Made by a program: the position numbers and the translations under genes. Of a stretch of 64,000 nt of DNA, positions 52,100 to 60,971 are shown one piece after another. The DNA is from Nocardia pseudobrasiliensis NBRC 108224 (GTDB lineage Bacteria > Actinomycetota > Actinomycetes > Mycobacteriales > Mycobacteriaceae): contig NZ_BDBS01000002.1 of NCBI RefSeq assembly GCF_001613105.1, forward strand, positions 1 through 64,000, in the 5' to 3' direction. The notes under the pieces are model-generated. The model searched no databases and had not been told where the DNA came from. It saw only the letters and a program-made list of their open reading frames with translations. How positions within the stretch are numbered: position 1 is the stretch's first letter; every line of letters starts with the position of its first letter.

Positions 52100-52849
52100 A
52101 TGTCGTCCCGTCGAACCAAGCCACAGCCGCTGTCCGACACCGAGATTCGGCAGATCGCCACGGAAATCGCCGGTGGCCGGCCGCCGATGGTGTGGTTCAC
52201 CGCGGCGGCTGTCGGCGTACCCGAGGGTCGTTCTGGGAAGGTGGTGGCGCTCGGTGATCCCGCCGAGGGCGACTTCCTTCAGGTGCGGCCCACCGGGTCC
52301 AAGGATGTGCTGTCGTTCTCGCCCACCGAGGTGACGCTGACCAAACCGGCTCGTCGCACCGCGACCGGGACCGGCCAGCCCACGAAGCAGACCAAGGCAA
52401 CAAGGAAGGACACCGCAGTGACCATGCCGTCGACCGTGCCCCCATCCGTCGCCCCGTCGCCGCCGACACCCCCGGCCGCGCCCGCCGCCGGTACCGCGCC
52501 CGCCGCCGACAAGCCCGTGGCGAAATCGCCCGCGCCCGCGGCCAAACCGAAGGAGAAGGCCGCCCCGGCCGCGCGCAAGGCCAAGACACCCGAGGTCACC
52601 GTCACCCTGTCCGGCACCGCCGACGGCGAGTGGACCGTCGATGTGGTCAATGGCAAGAAGCGCACCGTGCGCGGGCTGTCGGTATCCGGTTCGGCCGTCG
52701 CGCAGGCCGCCAAACTGCTGCATCCGGAGGTCGCCGAGGTGGTCGACGGAGTGCTCGAATCGGTGCGATCGTCCCAGCGCGCCAAGGTCGAACAGCTGCA
52801 GGCCGAACTCGAGCAGGCCCGCCGCATGCTCGACGATCTGACCACCTAG
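52100..52849 (+). CDS. Ala/Pro/Lys-linker protein, probably DUF6319 family
   Basis: A 249-aa protein from ATG 52100. A small N-terminal domain (LSDTEIRQIATEIAGGRPPM, then VPEGRSGKVVAL) is followed by ~75 residues rich in Pro, Ala and Lys. A C-terminal part carries EWTVDVVNGKKRTVRGL and a coiled-coil end (AKVEQLQAELEQARRMLDD). It looks like a basic nucleoid- or RNA-associated protein specific to Nocardia and relatives; function unknown. Convergent with the second GGDEF gene (9 bp). Confidence 0.65.
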   Translation: MSSRRTKPQPLSDTEIRQIATEIAGGRPPMVWFTAAAVGVPEGRSGKVVALGDPAEGDFLQVRPTGSKDVLSFSPTEVTLTKPARRTATGTGQPTKQTKATRKDTAVTMPSTVPPSVAPSPPTPPAAPAAGTAPAADKPVAKSPAPAAKPKEKAAPAARKAKTPEVTVTLSGTADGEWTVDVVNGKKRTVRGLSVSGSAVAQAAKLLHPEVAEVVDGVLESVRSSQRAKVEQLQAELEQARRMLDDLTT

Positions 52850-52858
52850 GCGGATTCG

Positions 52859-54391
52859 TCAGACCGCGGTCTCCCGCCGCCACCCGCGTCGCGCGGTGTC
52901 GGCGGTATGACCGTGCAGCCGCACGTCGTCGTGGAACGAGTAGCCCAGCGCGTAGGCCTTGGCGTGGTACATCGCCGAATCCGCCTCGCGCAGTAAGTCG
53001 TATACGGTGGCGTCGGTGCTGCGCGGGCCGCCGCAGGCGATGCCGATGCTGGCGCTTATCGACACCTCGCCGACCGACAGGTCGAACGGGGTGGCGAAGG
53101 CCGCCAGCAGTCGTTCGGCCAGTACGGTCGTCTCGCCGCGGTCGGCCGCGGTGAGCACCGCGAATTCGTCGCCGCCGTAGCGGGCGGCCACATCGTCGCG
53201 CCGGATGACGCGGCGAATTCGGGCCGCCGCGTTGGCGATCAGTTCGTCGCCGACGGTGTGGCCGTGGGTGTCGTTGATCGACTTGAAGCCGTCCAGATCC
53301 AGGAACAGCAGACACAGCGGCCGCCCGGCGAAGCGTTCGGGTTCGCGGCCAGGGGTGCGCAGCAGGGCCGAGCGGTTCAACAGGCCGGTGAGCATATCGT
53401 GGTCGGCCTGGTACTGCGCGCGTCGCTCGCTGCGGGCGCTGCGCACGATCGCCCGTTCGCTGCGCACCAGCACCCCGATCAGCAGCACGGCCAGCAGTGA
53501 GGACACCACGAGCCGGTCGACGCTGCCCAGCCGAGCGCCGACGGTCGGCACCAGCGACGCCACCACCAGCGTCACCGCGATGATGCTCGCGCGCCGCCGC
53601 GACTGCTGGGCCAGCACCCGGCGCGGCCGCCCGAGGGTGATCATGGTCGGATGCAGAGCGGCCAGTCCCAGCATCGCGTACGCGAACAGCATGGGAATCA
53701 ACAGGGTTTCATGCCCCAGCCGTAGCGTTCCGGCCGCGCGGAAGCCGCGACCGATATCGGTGATCACGAGCGCCAGCAGGCTCAGATGCACCAGCCGCAG
53801 CGAGATCTCCGAGCGGCTCGACGCCACCACCGAATGGGTGACCAGCGTCAGCAGCAGCGCGTCGAGCACAGGATAGGCGATGGTGACGAACATCTGACCG
53901 GCTCCGGACGCGTTGTGCACCACCGGCGAGATCAGGAAGGTCCACGCGGCGAGCAGGGTTCCGAGCCCGATCAGTCCGGAGTCCAGCATCTGATCCGGTG
54001 TGCAGCTGTGACTGCGGCGCGGCCGCAGCCACGCGAATGCCGCGAGCCCCACGCACGCGTATCCGGCCAGCACGGCCACGTGATCGAGCGGATGGGCCCA
54101 GCGATTCAGGCCGTCGCGCAATACCGTGCCGGTCGCGAACAGCAGCGCGGATGCGGCGAGCGAGTACCAGGCCAGCGGAACCGGTGGCCGATGCCGTCGC
54201 ACGCCGATTCCGATCATCGTGACCGCGGCGAGGGCCACCAGCGTGGTCACCACGATCGCGGCCCGGTCGTACAGCAGCGGTAGCGCGATCCCCACCGCGC
54301 CCACCACGGCCAGCGCGGCGCCACCCAGTTTCGCGGGCGGTGCGCCGAGCAGATGCCGGGTACCGGCCGCGGGCATATCACCGAACATCAT
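52859..54391 (-). CDS. Membrane GGDEF diguanylate cyclase
   Basis: A 510-aa protein from ATG 54391 (AGGGGGG upstream; a GTG at 54436 is less likely). Eight or nine hydrophobic helices (about 20-310) form a membrane sensor. The GGDEF domain follows (about 330-490) with RYGGDEF intact and RRDD placed as the RxxD inhibitory I-site. It should make cyclic di-GMP under feedback control. No EAL domain. Confidence 0.92.
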   Translation of the reverse strand: MMFGDMPAAGTRHLLGAPPAKLGGAALAVVGAVGIALPLLYDRAAIVVTTLVALAAVTMIGIGVRRHRPPVPLAWYSLAASALLFATGTVLRDGLNRWAHPLDHVAVLAGYACVGLAAFAWLRPRRSHSCTPDQMLDSGLIGLGTLLAAWTFLISPVVHNASGAGQMFVTIAYPVLDALLLTLVTHSVVASSRSEISLRLVHLSLLALVITDIGRGFRAAGTLRLGHETLLIPMLFAYAMLGLAALHPTMITLGRPRRVLAQQSRRRASIIAVTLVVASLVPTVGARLGSVDRLVVSSLLAVLLIGVLVRSERAIVRSARSERRAQYQADHDMLTGLLNRSALLRTPGREPERFAGRPLCLLFLDLDGFKSINDTHGHTVGDELIANAAARIRRVIRRDDVAARYGGDEFAVLTAADRGETTVLAERLLAAFATPFDLSVGEVSISASIGIACGGPRSTDATVYDLLREADSAMYHAKAYALGYSFHDDVRLHGHTADTARRGWRRETAV

Positions 54392-54759
54392 TGCGCCCCC
54401 CTGTCCGCTTGGTGAATCCTGCACAGCGACTTTCACGTTCGCTCGCCCGCTGGTCGCAAAACGTGAACCGAGAGGTGGTGTACCAACAGACGAGCCGGCG
54501 GATGCGCCGCCGCCACGATCTGGACAACCGACTTGATCATGTCATGAAAGGCGGTCCCCGTGGCACGTTTTCCGGCCGACACGCTGGGACTTTCCGGTCG
54601 GAAACGATTGCTGCGCCATCATGTTCCGGTCTAACGTCACCACGACAGCCGTGCCAGCCCAAGGAAGTGAGGGCGCGACTCACACAGGTGACACCGATGA
54701 ACCCGGGGCGAGGCCGGTCCGTATGTCCGGCATAGGGCTTCGGGGGGCGAGGGGGAACG
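54392..54759. other. 368-bp gap upstream of the membrane GGDEF gene and LuxR remnant
   Basis: No gene is seen. TTCACGTT (54432-54439) and AACGTGAA (54460-54467) form an 8-bp inverted repeat with a 20-bp spacer, 41-76 bp upstream of the GGDEF start, which could bind a regulator. Confidence 0.55.
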
Positions 54760-55268
54760 ATGGCCGTCGATATGGCTCGCACCGCCCGTGACCTGCGCGG
54801 CACGGCAGGTCAGCGCGCGGATGACCGGGAGTTGGGTGAGGTCGTCTCCCGCGCGATCGCGCCGTTCGTCGCGCACGACGCGGCGTTCGTCACCGCGGCC
54901 GGCACCGCCGCGGACCGGAGTCTGTGGTCGTTCGGTTTCGCGCACCGTTACGAGGCCGACCTCGAATACGACCAATTGGCGGCCTATTTCGAGGGCCGCG
55001 ACACCTATCGCCTGACGGATGCGCGCGGCCGATCGGTTCCGGCGTGGACCGTCGCGGCGATCTGCTGTTGCCGTCGATCTGCGACTGGTACGAGGTCTCC
55101 GTCCGCGAACGTCAAGTGCTGCAGGAGCTCCGGACGGGCGCGGCGGCCAAGCAGATCGCCCGCGTCCTGGATCTGTCCACGCACACCGTCAACGACCATC
55201 TCGAGTCGATCTACCGCAAGATCGGTTGCGACGGCCGTGACGAGCTCCTCGCCACACTGTCCGGTTGA
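54760..55268 (+). pseudogene. Broken LuxR-type regulator (frameshift plus internal deletion)
   Basis: The frame from ATG 54760 gives an N-terminal segment with SRAIAPFVAHDAAFVTAAGT and SLWSFGFAHRYE, then turns into Cys/Ser/Arg-rich nonsense after about 55030. The LuxR helix-turn-helix (SVRERQVLQEL, AAAKQIARVLDLSTHTVNDH) is intact but in a different frame, ending at 55268. In addition only ~170 residues are covered, while related regulators are about twice that length, so most of the middle is missing. The DNA-binding end has no ribosome site of its own. Confidence 0.8.
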
Positions 55269-55309
55269 TCCCGCCGATGTCGGCTCGGCACGTCGCTCGA
55301 ACTTGCCCT

Positions 55310-55321
55310 GTGAGCGCTAAC
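55310..55321 (+). promoter_or_regulatory. LacI/CebR-like operator before the symporter gene
   Basis: GTGAGCGCTAAC matches the AGCGCT core of actinobacterial LacI-family sugar operators, with one mismatched pair in the arms. It lies 66 bp before ATG 55387. Confidence 0.5.
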
Positions 55322-55386
55322 AACCCGCTAGGATCCGGACACGGCCCGACCGGTCATCCGATATATCCCCGCGACAGGAGAGCTGA

Positions 55387-57129
55387 ATGCCGCCCGCTGC
55401 TGCGCCCCCAGGACTTCTCGATTCGGTGCTGGCGGGAGGCCCGGCACACTCGGTGCTCGCCGAAGGCGCCACCCTGCGCCTGAACGCCGCCCCCGTCGAC
55501 TACATCCTGGTCGCAATCTATTTCGTCTTCGTTCTCGGCATCGGCCTGATCGCCCGGCGCGGGGTGTCGTCGAGTATCGACTTCTTCCTGTCCGGCCGCT
55601 CGCTACCGGCCTGGGTGACCGGCCTGGCGTTCATCTCCGCCAATCTCGGCGCGGTCGAGATCATGGGCATGTCCGCCAACGGCGCCCAGTACGGCATGCC
55701 GACCATGCACTACTTCTGGATCGGCGCGGTGCCGGCCATGCTGTTCCTCGGCGTGGTGATGATGCCGTTCTACTACGGCTCCAAGGTGCGCAGCGTTCCC
55801 GAATTCATGCGGCGGCGCTTCGGCCCCGGCGCGCATCTGGTGAACGCCATCAGTTTCGCGCTGGCCCAGGTGCTCATCGCCGGTGTGAATCTGTATCTGC
55901 TGGGCTCGATTCTGAATGTGCTGCTCGGCTGGCCCCTGTGGGTGTCGGTGATCGTGGCCGCGGTGATCGTGCTGTCCTACATCACCCTCGGCGGACTGTC
56001 GGCGGCCATCTACAACGAGGTGCTGCAGTTCTTCGTGATCGTGGCGGCGTTGCTGCCGCTGACGCTGGTGGGTCTGCATCGTATCGGCGGCGTCGGCGGT
56101 CTGAAGGACAAGGTGAGCGCGCTGCCGGACGGATCGCAGCAGCTGCACTCCTGGCCCGGTAACGAGCTGTCCGGCTTCGGCAACAATGTGCTGTCGGTGG
56201 TCGGCATCGTCTTCGGCCTCGGCTTCGTGCTGTCGTTCGGCTACTGGACCACCAACTTCGTCGAGGTGCAGCGCGCACTGGCCACGCATTCGATCTCCGC
56301 GGCCCGGCGCACGCCGATCATCGGCGCGTATCCGAAGATGTTCATCCCGTTCATCGTCATCATCCCCGGCATGGTCAGCGCGCTGCTGGTACCGCAGATC
56401 CGCGACTACAAGGCGACCGGCAACGGCGATGTCACCTACAACCAGGCGCTGCTCTACCTGATGAAAGAGGTACTGCCCAACGGACTTCTGGGCGTAGCGC
56501 TCGCGGGTCTGCTGGCGGCGTTCATGGCCGGTATGGCCGCCAATATCTCGGCCTTCAACACCGTTTTCAGCTACGACCTGTGGCAGCAGTACGTGAAGAA
56601 GGACAAGCCGGACGGCTACTACCTGACCGTGGGCCGGTTGGCGACCGTCGGCGCGACGGTCGTCGCGATCGGCACCGCGTTCATCGCCGGGAACTTCTCG
56701 AACATGATGGACTACCTGCAGACGCTGTTCTCGTTCTTCAACGCGCCGCTGTTCGCCACCTTCATCCTCGGCATGTTCTGGAAGAAGATGACCGCGACCG
56801 CCGGTTGGGTGGGCCTGGTGTTCGGAACCCTGTCCGCGGTGCTGGTTTTCATCCTGCATCAGACGCATGTGTTCCACCTGTCCGGCCAGGGGTCCAGCTT
56901 CCTCGCCGCCGGTGTGGCGTTCGTGGTGGATATCGTGCTCAGCGTCGTGGTGAGCCAGGTGACCGCGCCCAAGCCCGCCGCGGAGTTGGTCGGCCTGGTG
57001 TACTCGGAGACGCCGAAGGATCAGCTCAACGATCCCGACGCCGATTCGCTGCCGTGGTATCAGCGTCCGGTGCTACTGGCCGGAATCGCGCTGGTCATCG
57101 TCATCGTGCTGAACATCGTCGTCGGATAG
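55387..57129 (+). CDS. Sodium:solute symporter (SSS family), probably sugar
   Basis: A 580-aa membrane protein with about 14 hydrophobic helices, ATG 55387, AGGAG upstream. LSGRSLPAWVTGLAFISANLG and GGLSAAIYNEVLQFF are close to the SGLT-like sugar branch, and FSYDLWQQYVKKDKPD in the late cytoplasmic loop is common there. A LacI-type site upstream supports sugar control. A small membrane protein gene follows. Confidence 0.88.
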   Translation: MPPAAAPPGLLDSVLAGGPAHSVLAEGATLRLNAAPVDYILVAIYFVFVLGIGLIARRGVSSSIDFFLSGRSLPAWVTGLAFISANLGAVEIMGMSANGAQYGMPTMHYFWIGAVPAMLFLGVVMMPFYYGSKVRSVPEFMRRRFGPGAHLVNAISFALAQVLIAGVNLYLLGSILNVLLGWPLWVSVIVAAVIVLSYITLGGLSAAIYNEVLQFFVIVAALLPLTLVGLHRIGGVGGLKDKVSALPDGSQQLHSWPGNELSGFGNNVLSVVGIVFGLGFVLSFGYWTTNFVEVQRALATHSISAARRTPIIGAYPKMFIPFIVIIPGMVSALLVPQIRDYKATGNGDVTYNQALLYLMKEVLPNGLLGVALAGLLAAFMAGMAANISAFNTVFSYDLWQQYVKKDKPDGYYLTVGRLATVGATVVAIGTAFIAGNFSNMMDYLQTLFSFFNAPLFATFILGMFWKKMTATAGWVGLVFGTLSAVLVFILHQTHVFHLSGQGSSFLAAGVAFVVDIVLSVVVSQVTAPKPAAELVGLVYSETPKDQLNDPDADSLPWYQRPVLLAGIALVIVIVLNIVVG

Positions 57130-57140
57130 GAAGTGACGTA

Positions 57141-57368
57141 ATGCTTTTCGATATCCGCACCATCGTCGGCACGCTGCTCGGCGTCTACGGCGTGATCCTG
57201 ATCGTCACCGGCCTGGCCGCCGATTACGATCACAACCGCTCCGGCGGCTGGAATGTCAACCTGTGGGCGGGCGTCGGCATGGCCGTCGTCGCGCTGGCCT
57301 TCCTCACCTGGGTGCGTCTGCGTCCGGTGAAGGCGCTCACCCACGAGACGCCCGAGGGCGGGGAGTAG
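57141..57368 (+). CDS. Small two-helix membrane protein linked to the symporter
   Basis: A 75-aa protein from ATG 57141, 11 bp after the symporter stop. Two hydrophobic helices (about 6-27 and 43-62) flank a short loop DYDHNRSGGWNVN. It may be a partner or stabilising subunit of the symporter. Its last 32 bp overlap the convergent TetR gene. Confidence 0.7.
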   Translation: MLFDIRTIVGTLLGVYGVILIVTGLAADYDHNRSGGWNVNLWAGVGMAVVALAFLTWVRLRPVKALTHETPEGGE

Positions 57369-57936
57369 GCCCGAGCTCCAGCGCGATGGCCTGGGCGAGC
57401 AGTTCACGAGCGCGCTCGAGCGGCATCGATCCGCTGTGCCAGCGTTCACTGAGGCCCTCGACCAGCGCGGTCAACCGTTCGGCCGTCGCCGCGGGATCCA
57501 CACCCGCGGCGACGGATCCGTCCTCGCGCGCCTGACACACCAGGGTTTCCACATCGGCGTTCCACGCGAGGGTGCTGGCCCGCAGCTGTTCGCGCAGATC
57601 CGGATGGAAGGTGGCGCTGGCGCGCAACTCGCCCCAGGCGATGCTGTTGAGGCGGATGTCCTCGTCCGGCTGCAGTTCCAGCAGCAGCATGCGCTCGACG
57701 CGCTCGCGCGGATCGTCCGAGGCGGTGAGCGCCGGATCGGTGTAGCGGCGGGCGCGATCGTTGATGTGATCGAGCGCGGCGTGCATGACCCCCGCGCGAT
57801 CGGAGAAGTGATAGTAGATCAGCGCCGTGGACACCCCTGCCTGCGCGGCCAGCTTCTCGATGCGCAGGCCGCGCACGCCGTCCTGCGCGATGACGCGGAC
57901 GGCCGCCTCCAGGATCTGAGTTCTACGCTCCGACAC
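57337..57936 (-). CDS. TetR family regulator of the agmatine deiminase operon
   Basis: A 199-aa TetR protein. HTH at ~24-58 (LRIEKLAAQAGVSTALIYYHF). It lies 21 bp downstream of the deiminase gene on the same strand, and a perfect TetR-like dyad sits before that operon (59102-59117), which suggests autoregulation of both genes. Confidence 0.9.
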   Translation of the reverse strand: MSERRTQILEAAVRVIAQDGVRGLRIEKLAAQAGVSTALIYYHFSDRAGVMHAALDHINDRARRYTDPALTASDDPRERVERMLLLELQPDEDIRLNSIAWGELRASATFHPDLREQLRASTLAWNADVETLVCQAREDGSVAAGVDPAATAERLTALVEGLSERWHSGSMPLERARELLAQAIALELGPTPRPRASRG

Positions 57937-57957
57937 GATTTCTCACAGTAGGGGACC

Positions 57958-59061
57958 TCACGCCGGTTCCTGCTGGGTGGTGCAGTGGATGCCACCGCCG
58001 CCCGCGGCGATGGCGTCGATATTGATCTGCACCACGCGGCGGCCGGGAAACAGCCGGGTGAGGGTGTCGTGGGCGGCCTGATCGGCCTGGGCGTCACCGA
58101 ATTCCGGCGCGATGACCGCGCCGTTGCACACATAGAAGTTGACGTATCCGGCGGCGAAGTCGTTGCTCGCGAACGCCTCTCGCACCGTGGACGGTCCCGC
58201 CAGCACCTCCACCCGCAGCGATCGACCGCGCGCGTCGGTCGCGCCGCGCAGGATGTCGAGATGGCGGCGGGTCACGTCGTGATCGAAGGATTTCGGATCG
58301 TTGTCCAGCCCCGCGACCACCACGCCCGGAACCGCGAAGCGGGCATAGAAGTCGGTATGCCCGTCGGTGATGTCGTGTCCGGCGATACCCGGCAGCCAGA
58401 TGACCTTCTCGATACCCAGCAGATGACGCAGCTCGGCCTCGACATCGGATTTCTTCCAGCCCGGATTGCGATTGTCGTTGAGTACACAGCTCTCGGTGAT
58501 GATCGCGGTGCCCTCGCCGTCGACCTCGATGCCGCCGCCCTCGAGTACGAGATCGGTGTGCACGGGTCGCGCGCCCGCCCGGGCGGTGACGAATTTCGCG
58601 ACCGTCGCGTCGCGCCGGTGCCGTTGTTTGTCACCCCAGCCGTTGAAGTTGAAATCCACACCGGCCGTCAGGTTTCCGGCGCGGACGAAAACCGGTCCGG
58701 TATCGCGCATCCACAGATCGTCGATCTCGGCGGGAACCAGCTCCACATTCGCGCCCACCAAGCCCCGCGCCAGTTCCAACTCCTCGGGCCGCACCAGCAT
58801 GCTGACCGGTTCGAAGCCGCCGATGGTCGTGGCCACGGTGGCCAGATCGCGCTGCACCTGCGGCAGCAGCTTCTTGCCCCAGATATCGGCACTGGCCCCG
58901 AAGGCCATCCAGGTGCGCCGATGAGGTTGCCCCTCCTCGGGCATCACCCACGCCGTCCCGTCGACTCGTTCACCCCGTGACCTGGGCGTCTCACCGCACG
59001 CTGCCAACAGTAGACCGCCGAGCGCGGCCATTGATCTCCCCACGAATATCCGACGCCGCAT
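57958..59061 (-). CDS. Agmatine deiminase family protein with Tat/lipoprotein signal
   Basis: A 367-aa porphyromonas-type peptidylarginine/agmatine deiminase. Core motifs: DLWMRDTGPVFV, FNFNGWG, LEGGGIEVDGEGT, GHTDFYARF and the catalytic Cys360 in GGGIHCTTQQ. The N-terminus carries RRRIFVG (Tat-like) and LLLAAC with Cys22 as a lipobox, so the enzyme should be folded in the cytoplasm and anchored outside. It converts agmatine to N-carbamoylputrescine, or a related guanidine. Operon with the TetR gene. Confidence 0.9.
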   Translation of the reverse strand: MRRRIFVGRSMAALGGLLLAACGETPRSRGERVDGTAWVMPEEGQPHRRTWMAFGASADIWGKKLLPQVQRDLATVATTIGGFEPVSMLVRPEELELARGLVGANVELVPAEIDDLWMRDTGPVFVRAGNLTAGVDFNFNGWGDKQRHRRDATVAKFVTARAGARPVHTDLVLEGGGIEVDGEGTAIITESCVLNDNRNPGWKKSDVEAELRHLLGIEKVIWLPGIAGHDITDGHTDFYARFAVPGVVVAGLDNDPKSFDHDVTRRHLDILRGATDARGRSLRVEVLAGPSTVREAFASNDFAAGYVNFYVCNGAVIAPEFGDAQADQAAHDTLTRLFPGRRVVQINIDAIAAGGGGIHCTTQQEPA

Positions 59062-59101
59062 CTCAGCTCTCCTTCGTCCGTGACCTGGGGAAACGGTAAT
59101 C

Positions 59102-59117
59102 CTGACTAAAAAGTCAG
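59102..59117. promoter_or_regulatory. TetR-type dyad upstream of agmatine deiminase
   Basis: CTGACT (59102-59107), AAAA, AGTCAG (59112-59117) is a perfect dyad 41-56 bp before ATG 59061. It resembles known TGACTnnnnAGTCA TetR-family sites, and the operon encodes a TetR protein. Confidence 0.7.
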
Positions 59118-59261
59118 TCAAGTCGACGTGGCGGGCGTCACGCTGGACGGCTGGCGGCATCTGGTGCGCTTGACATGACAGTCGGGCAATTTCCCAAGTC
59201 GCCCTTGTGGTTTGGCCGAGAACCGCCTGACCGGGTGTGAACATCGTTCTAACCTGACACC

Positions 59262-59642
59262 ATGAGGGCCGAAGGGCTTCCGGTACACGGATGCGCGGGG
59301 GTGCGGGCGGTGGTGGATCGAGACTGCGGTGGCGAGTGTGTGGTCGTGTGGGTCTCGGGAGAGGTCGACCTGTGCGGCGCATCGGATTTCGCCGCCGCCA
59401 TCGCCGCCGCACAGTGGCCCGCGCGGCGCAGCGGGCGGATGGTGATCGACCTGCGGACGCTGTCGCTGTTCGGGGCGGCGGGCTTACATGTGCTGGCCGA
59501 TATCCAGCGCTGGTGTGCCCGCGAACGGGTGCGGCTGTGGATCCTGGCGGATGGTGCGGCGGTGATCGGTCCGCTGCGGGCGACCGGTTTGGACAACCAC
59601 CTGTGTGTGGTCGGTGGTACGCGGCCGAGATCGGGCGGGTGA
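59262..59642 (+). CDS. STAS-domain protein, anti-sigma antagonist type without the usual Ser
   Basis: A 126-aa STAS domain. WVSGEVDLCGASDF and MVIDLRTLSLFGAAGLHVL align with SpoIIAA-type proteins, but the site normally DSxGL is GAAGL here, with Ala72 in the phospho-acceptor place. It therefore cannot be switched off by phosphorylation there. It overlaps the next gene (GTGA), which encodes an anti-sigma-type kinase domain. Confidence 0.8.
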   Translation: MRAEGLPVHGCAGVRAVVDRDCGGECVVVWVSGEVDLCGASDFAAAIAAAQWPARRSGRMVIDLRTLSLFGAAGLHVLADIQRWCARERVRLWILADGAAVIGPLRATGLDNHLCVVGGTRPRSGG

Positions 59643-60427
59643 TCCTCGCGGTGTCCGAGATCCGATGGGAGAAGCGCCGCACAGCCGAGGCACTCGTGGT
59701 CCGGCCGTGCGGACGTCTGACCGCGTCCTCCTATCGCGTATTCACCGACGCCCTGGTGAAATTCGCGATCGACGAACCCCGCGCGCTGATCGTGGAACTC
59801 GACGATCTGCATATCGTGGCCGAACCGCTGCTGGCCGCCTTCCCCAGCGCGTGGATGCGGATCAGCCAGTGGCCGTCGGTGCCGATCCTGCTGATCGCCG
59901 AACACGCCCCGCTGCAGCGCTGGCTCACCGCGAGCGCGGTGAGTCGATTCGTCCCCGTCCACAGCACCTTGACCGAGGCCCTCACCGCCGTCGACGGCCC
60001 GCCCCTGCGCCGCCGCGCCAACACCGGACTCATCCCGACCGGCAATTGCGCTCAGCGCGCCCGTCGCTTCGTCTCCGAGACCTGCGATCAGTGGGAGATC
60101 CCGAATCTCTGTGTCGCGCAGGCTCGTCTGGTCACCACCGAACTGGTCGAGAACGCCTTCCTGCACGCCCGCGACAACGAGGAGATCGGCCTGCGCCTGG
60201 AATCGTGGGATCACCGCCTCACTGTCGCGGTCACCGACGACGATCCCCGCGAGGCCGTACTGCGTGAACCGAAACCCGGCGACGACCGCTTCTACGGTCT
60301 CTACGTCGTGGCCCGCGCCGCGACCGCCTGGGGTTGCGCACCCCGCTGGCCCGACGGCAAGGTCGTCTGGGCCACCCTCCCGGTCGATCGCACCCGCCCG
60401 CATTGGCGATCGCATCACGGCTCATAG
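59639..60427 (+). CDS. STAS-like domain fused to anti-sigma-type ATP-binding domain
   Basis: A 262-aa protein from GTG 59639 (GTG 59651 also possible). Residues ~10-125 look like a MEDS/STAS-like sensor region and ~140-255 are a GHKL ATPase of the RsbW/SpoIIAB kind, with N-box TTELVENAFLHA and a late FYGLYVV. With the overlapping STAS protein it forms a partner-switch pair that may control a sigma factor elsewhere in the genome. Confidence 0.82.
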   Translation: MILAVSEIRWEKRRTAEALVVRPCGRLTASSYRVFTDALVKFAIDEPRALIVELDDLHIVAEPLLAAFPSAWMRISQWPSVPILLIAEHAPLQRWLTASAVSRFVPVHSTLTEALTAVDGPPLRRRANTGLIPTGNCAQRARRFVSETCDQWEIPNLCVAQARLVTTELVENAFLHARDNEEIGLRLESWDHRLTVAVTDDDPREAVLREPKPGDDRFYGLYVVARAATAWGCAPRWPDGKVVWATLPVDRTRPHWRSHHGS

Positions 60428-60437
60428 AGTGGTGCGG

Positions 60438-60971
60438 GTGGATATCTGCGTCTTTCTCTCCGCCGCCGAACTCGATGAGCGCTACACCGGACCCGCGCGG
60501 GAATTCGCCGAAATGCTCGGCAAGGGCGGGCATACGCTGGTGTGGGGCGGGTCCGATGTCGGACTGATGAAACTCGTGGCCGATGGCGTCCAGGGCGCAG
60601 GGGGACGGCTGGTGGGGGTGTCGGTGGATTTCCTGCGGCACAAGGCGCGTGACAATGCCGACGAGATGATCATCGCCGCGGATCTGGCGGAGCGGAAGGC
60701 GCAGCTGCTGGCTCGGGCCGACGCGGTGGTGATCATGGTCGGCGGCACCGGGACCCTGGACGAGGCGACCGATATCCTCGAGCTGAAAAAGCATGGGCTG
60801 CACAGCAAACCGATCGTGCTGCTCAATACCGCCGGATTCTACGACGGGCTGCGTCAGCAGCTCGAGCGGATGGACGCGGAGGGTTTCCTGCCGCGTCCGC
60901 TGGGGGAGCTGCTCTACTTCGCCGACGACGGGGCCGACGCGCTGGAGTATCTGACACGGACGGTGAACTAG
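60438..60971 (+). CDS. LOG family nucleotide phosphoribohydrolase-like protein
   Basis: A 177-aa Rossmann-like protein; GTG 60438 is chosen, with GTG 60429 and 60432 as alternatives. It has ICVFLSAAELDERY at the start and VGGTGTLDEATDIL, the LOG active-site motif (Arg-...-GGxGTxxE). Such enzymes cleave ribose phosphate from nucleotides, including cytokinin precursors. Its stop abuts the convergent LLM gene. Confidence 0.85.
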   Translation: MDICVFLSAAELDERYTGPAREFAEMLGKGGHTLVWGGSDVGLMKLVADGVQGAGGRLVGVSVDFLRHKARDNADEMIIAADLAERKAQLLARADAVVIMVGGTGTLDEATDILELKKHGLHSKPIVLLNTAGFYDGLRQQLERMDAEGFLPRPLGELLYFADDGADALEYLTRTVN

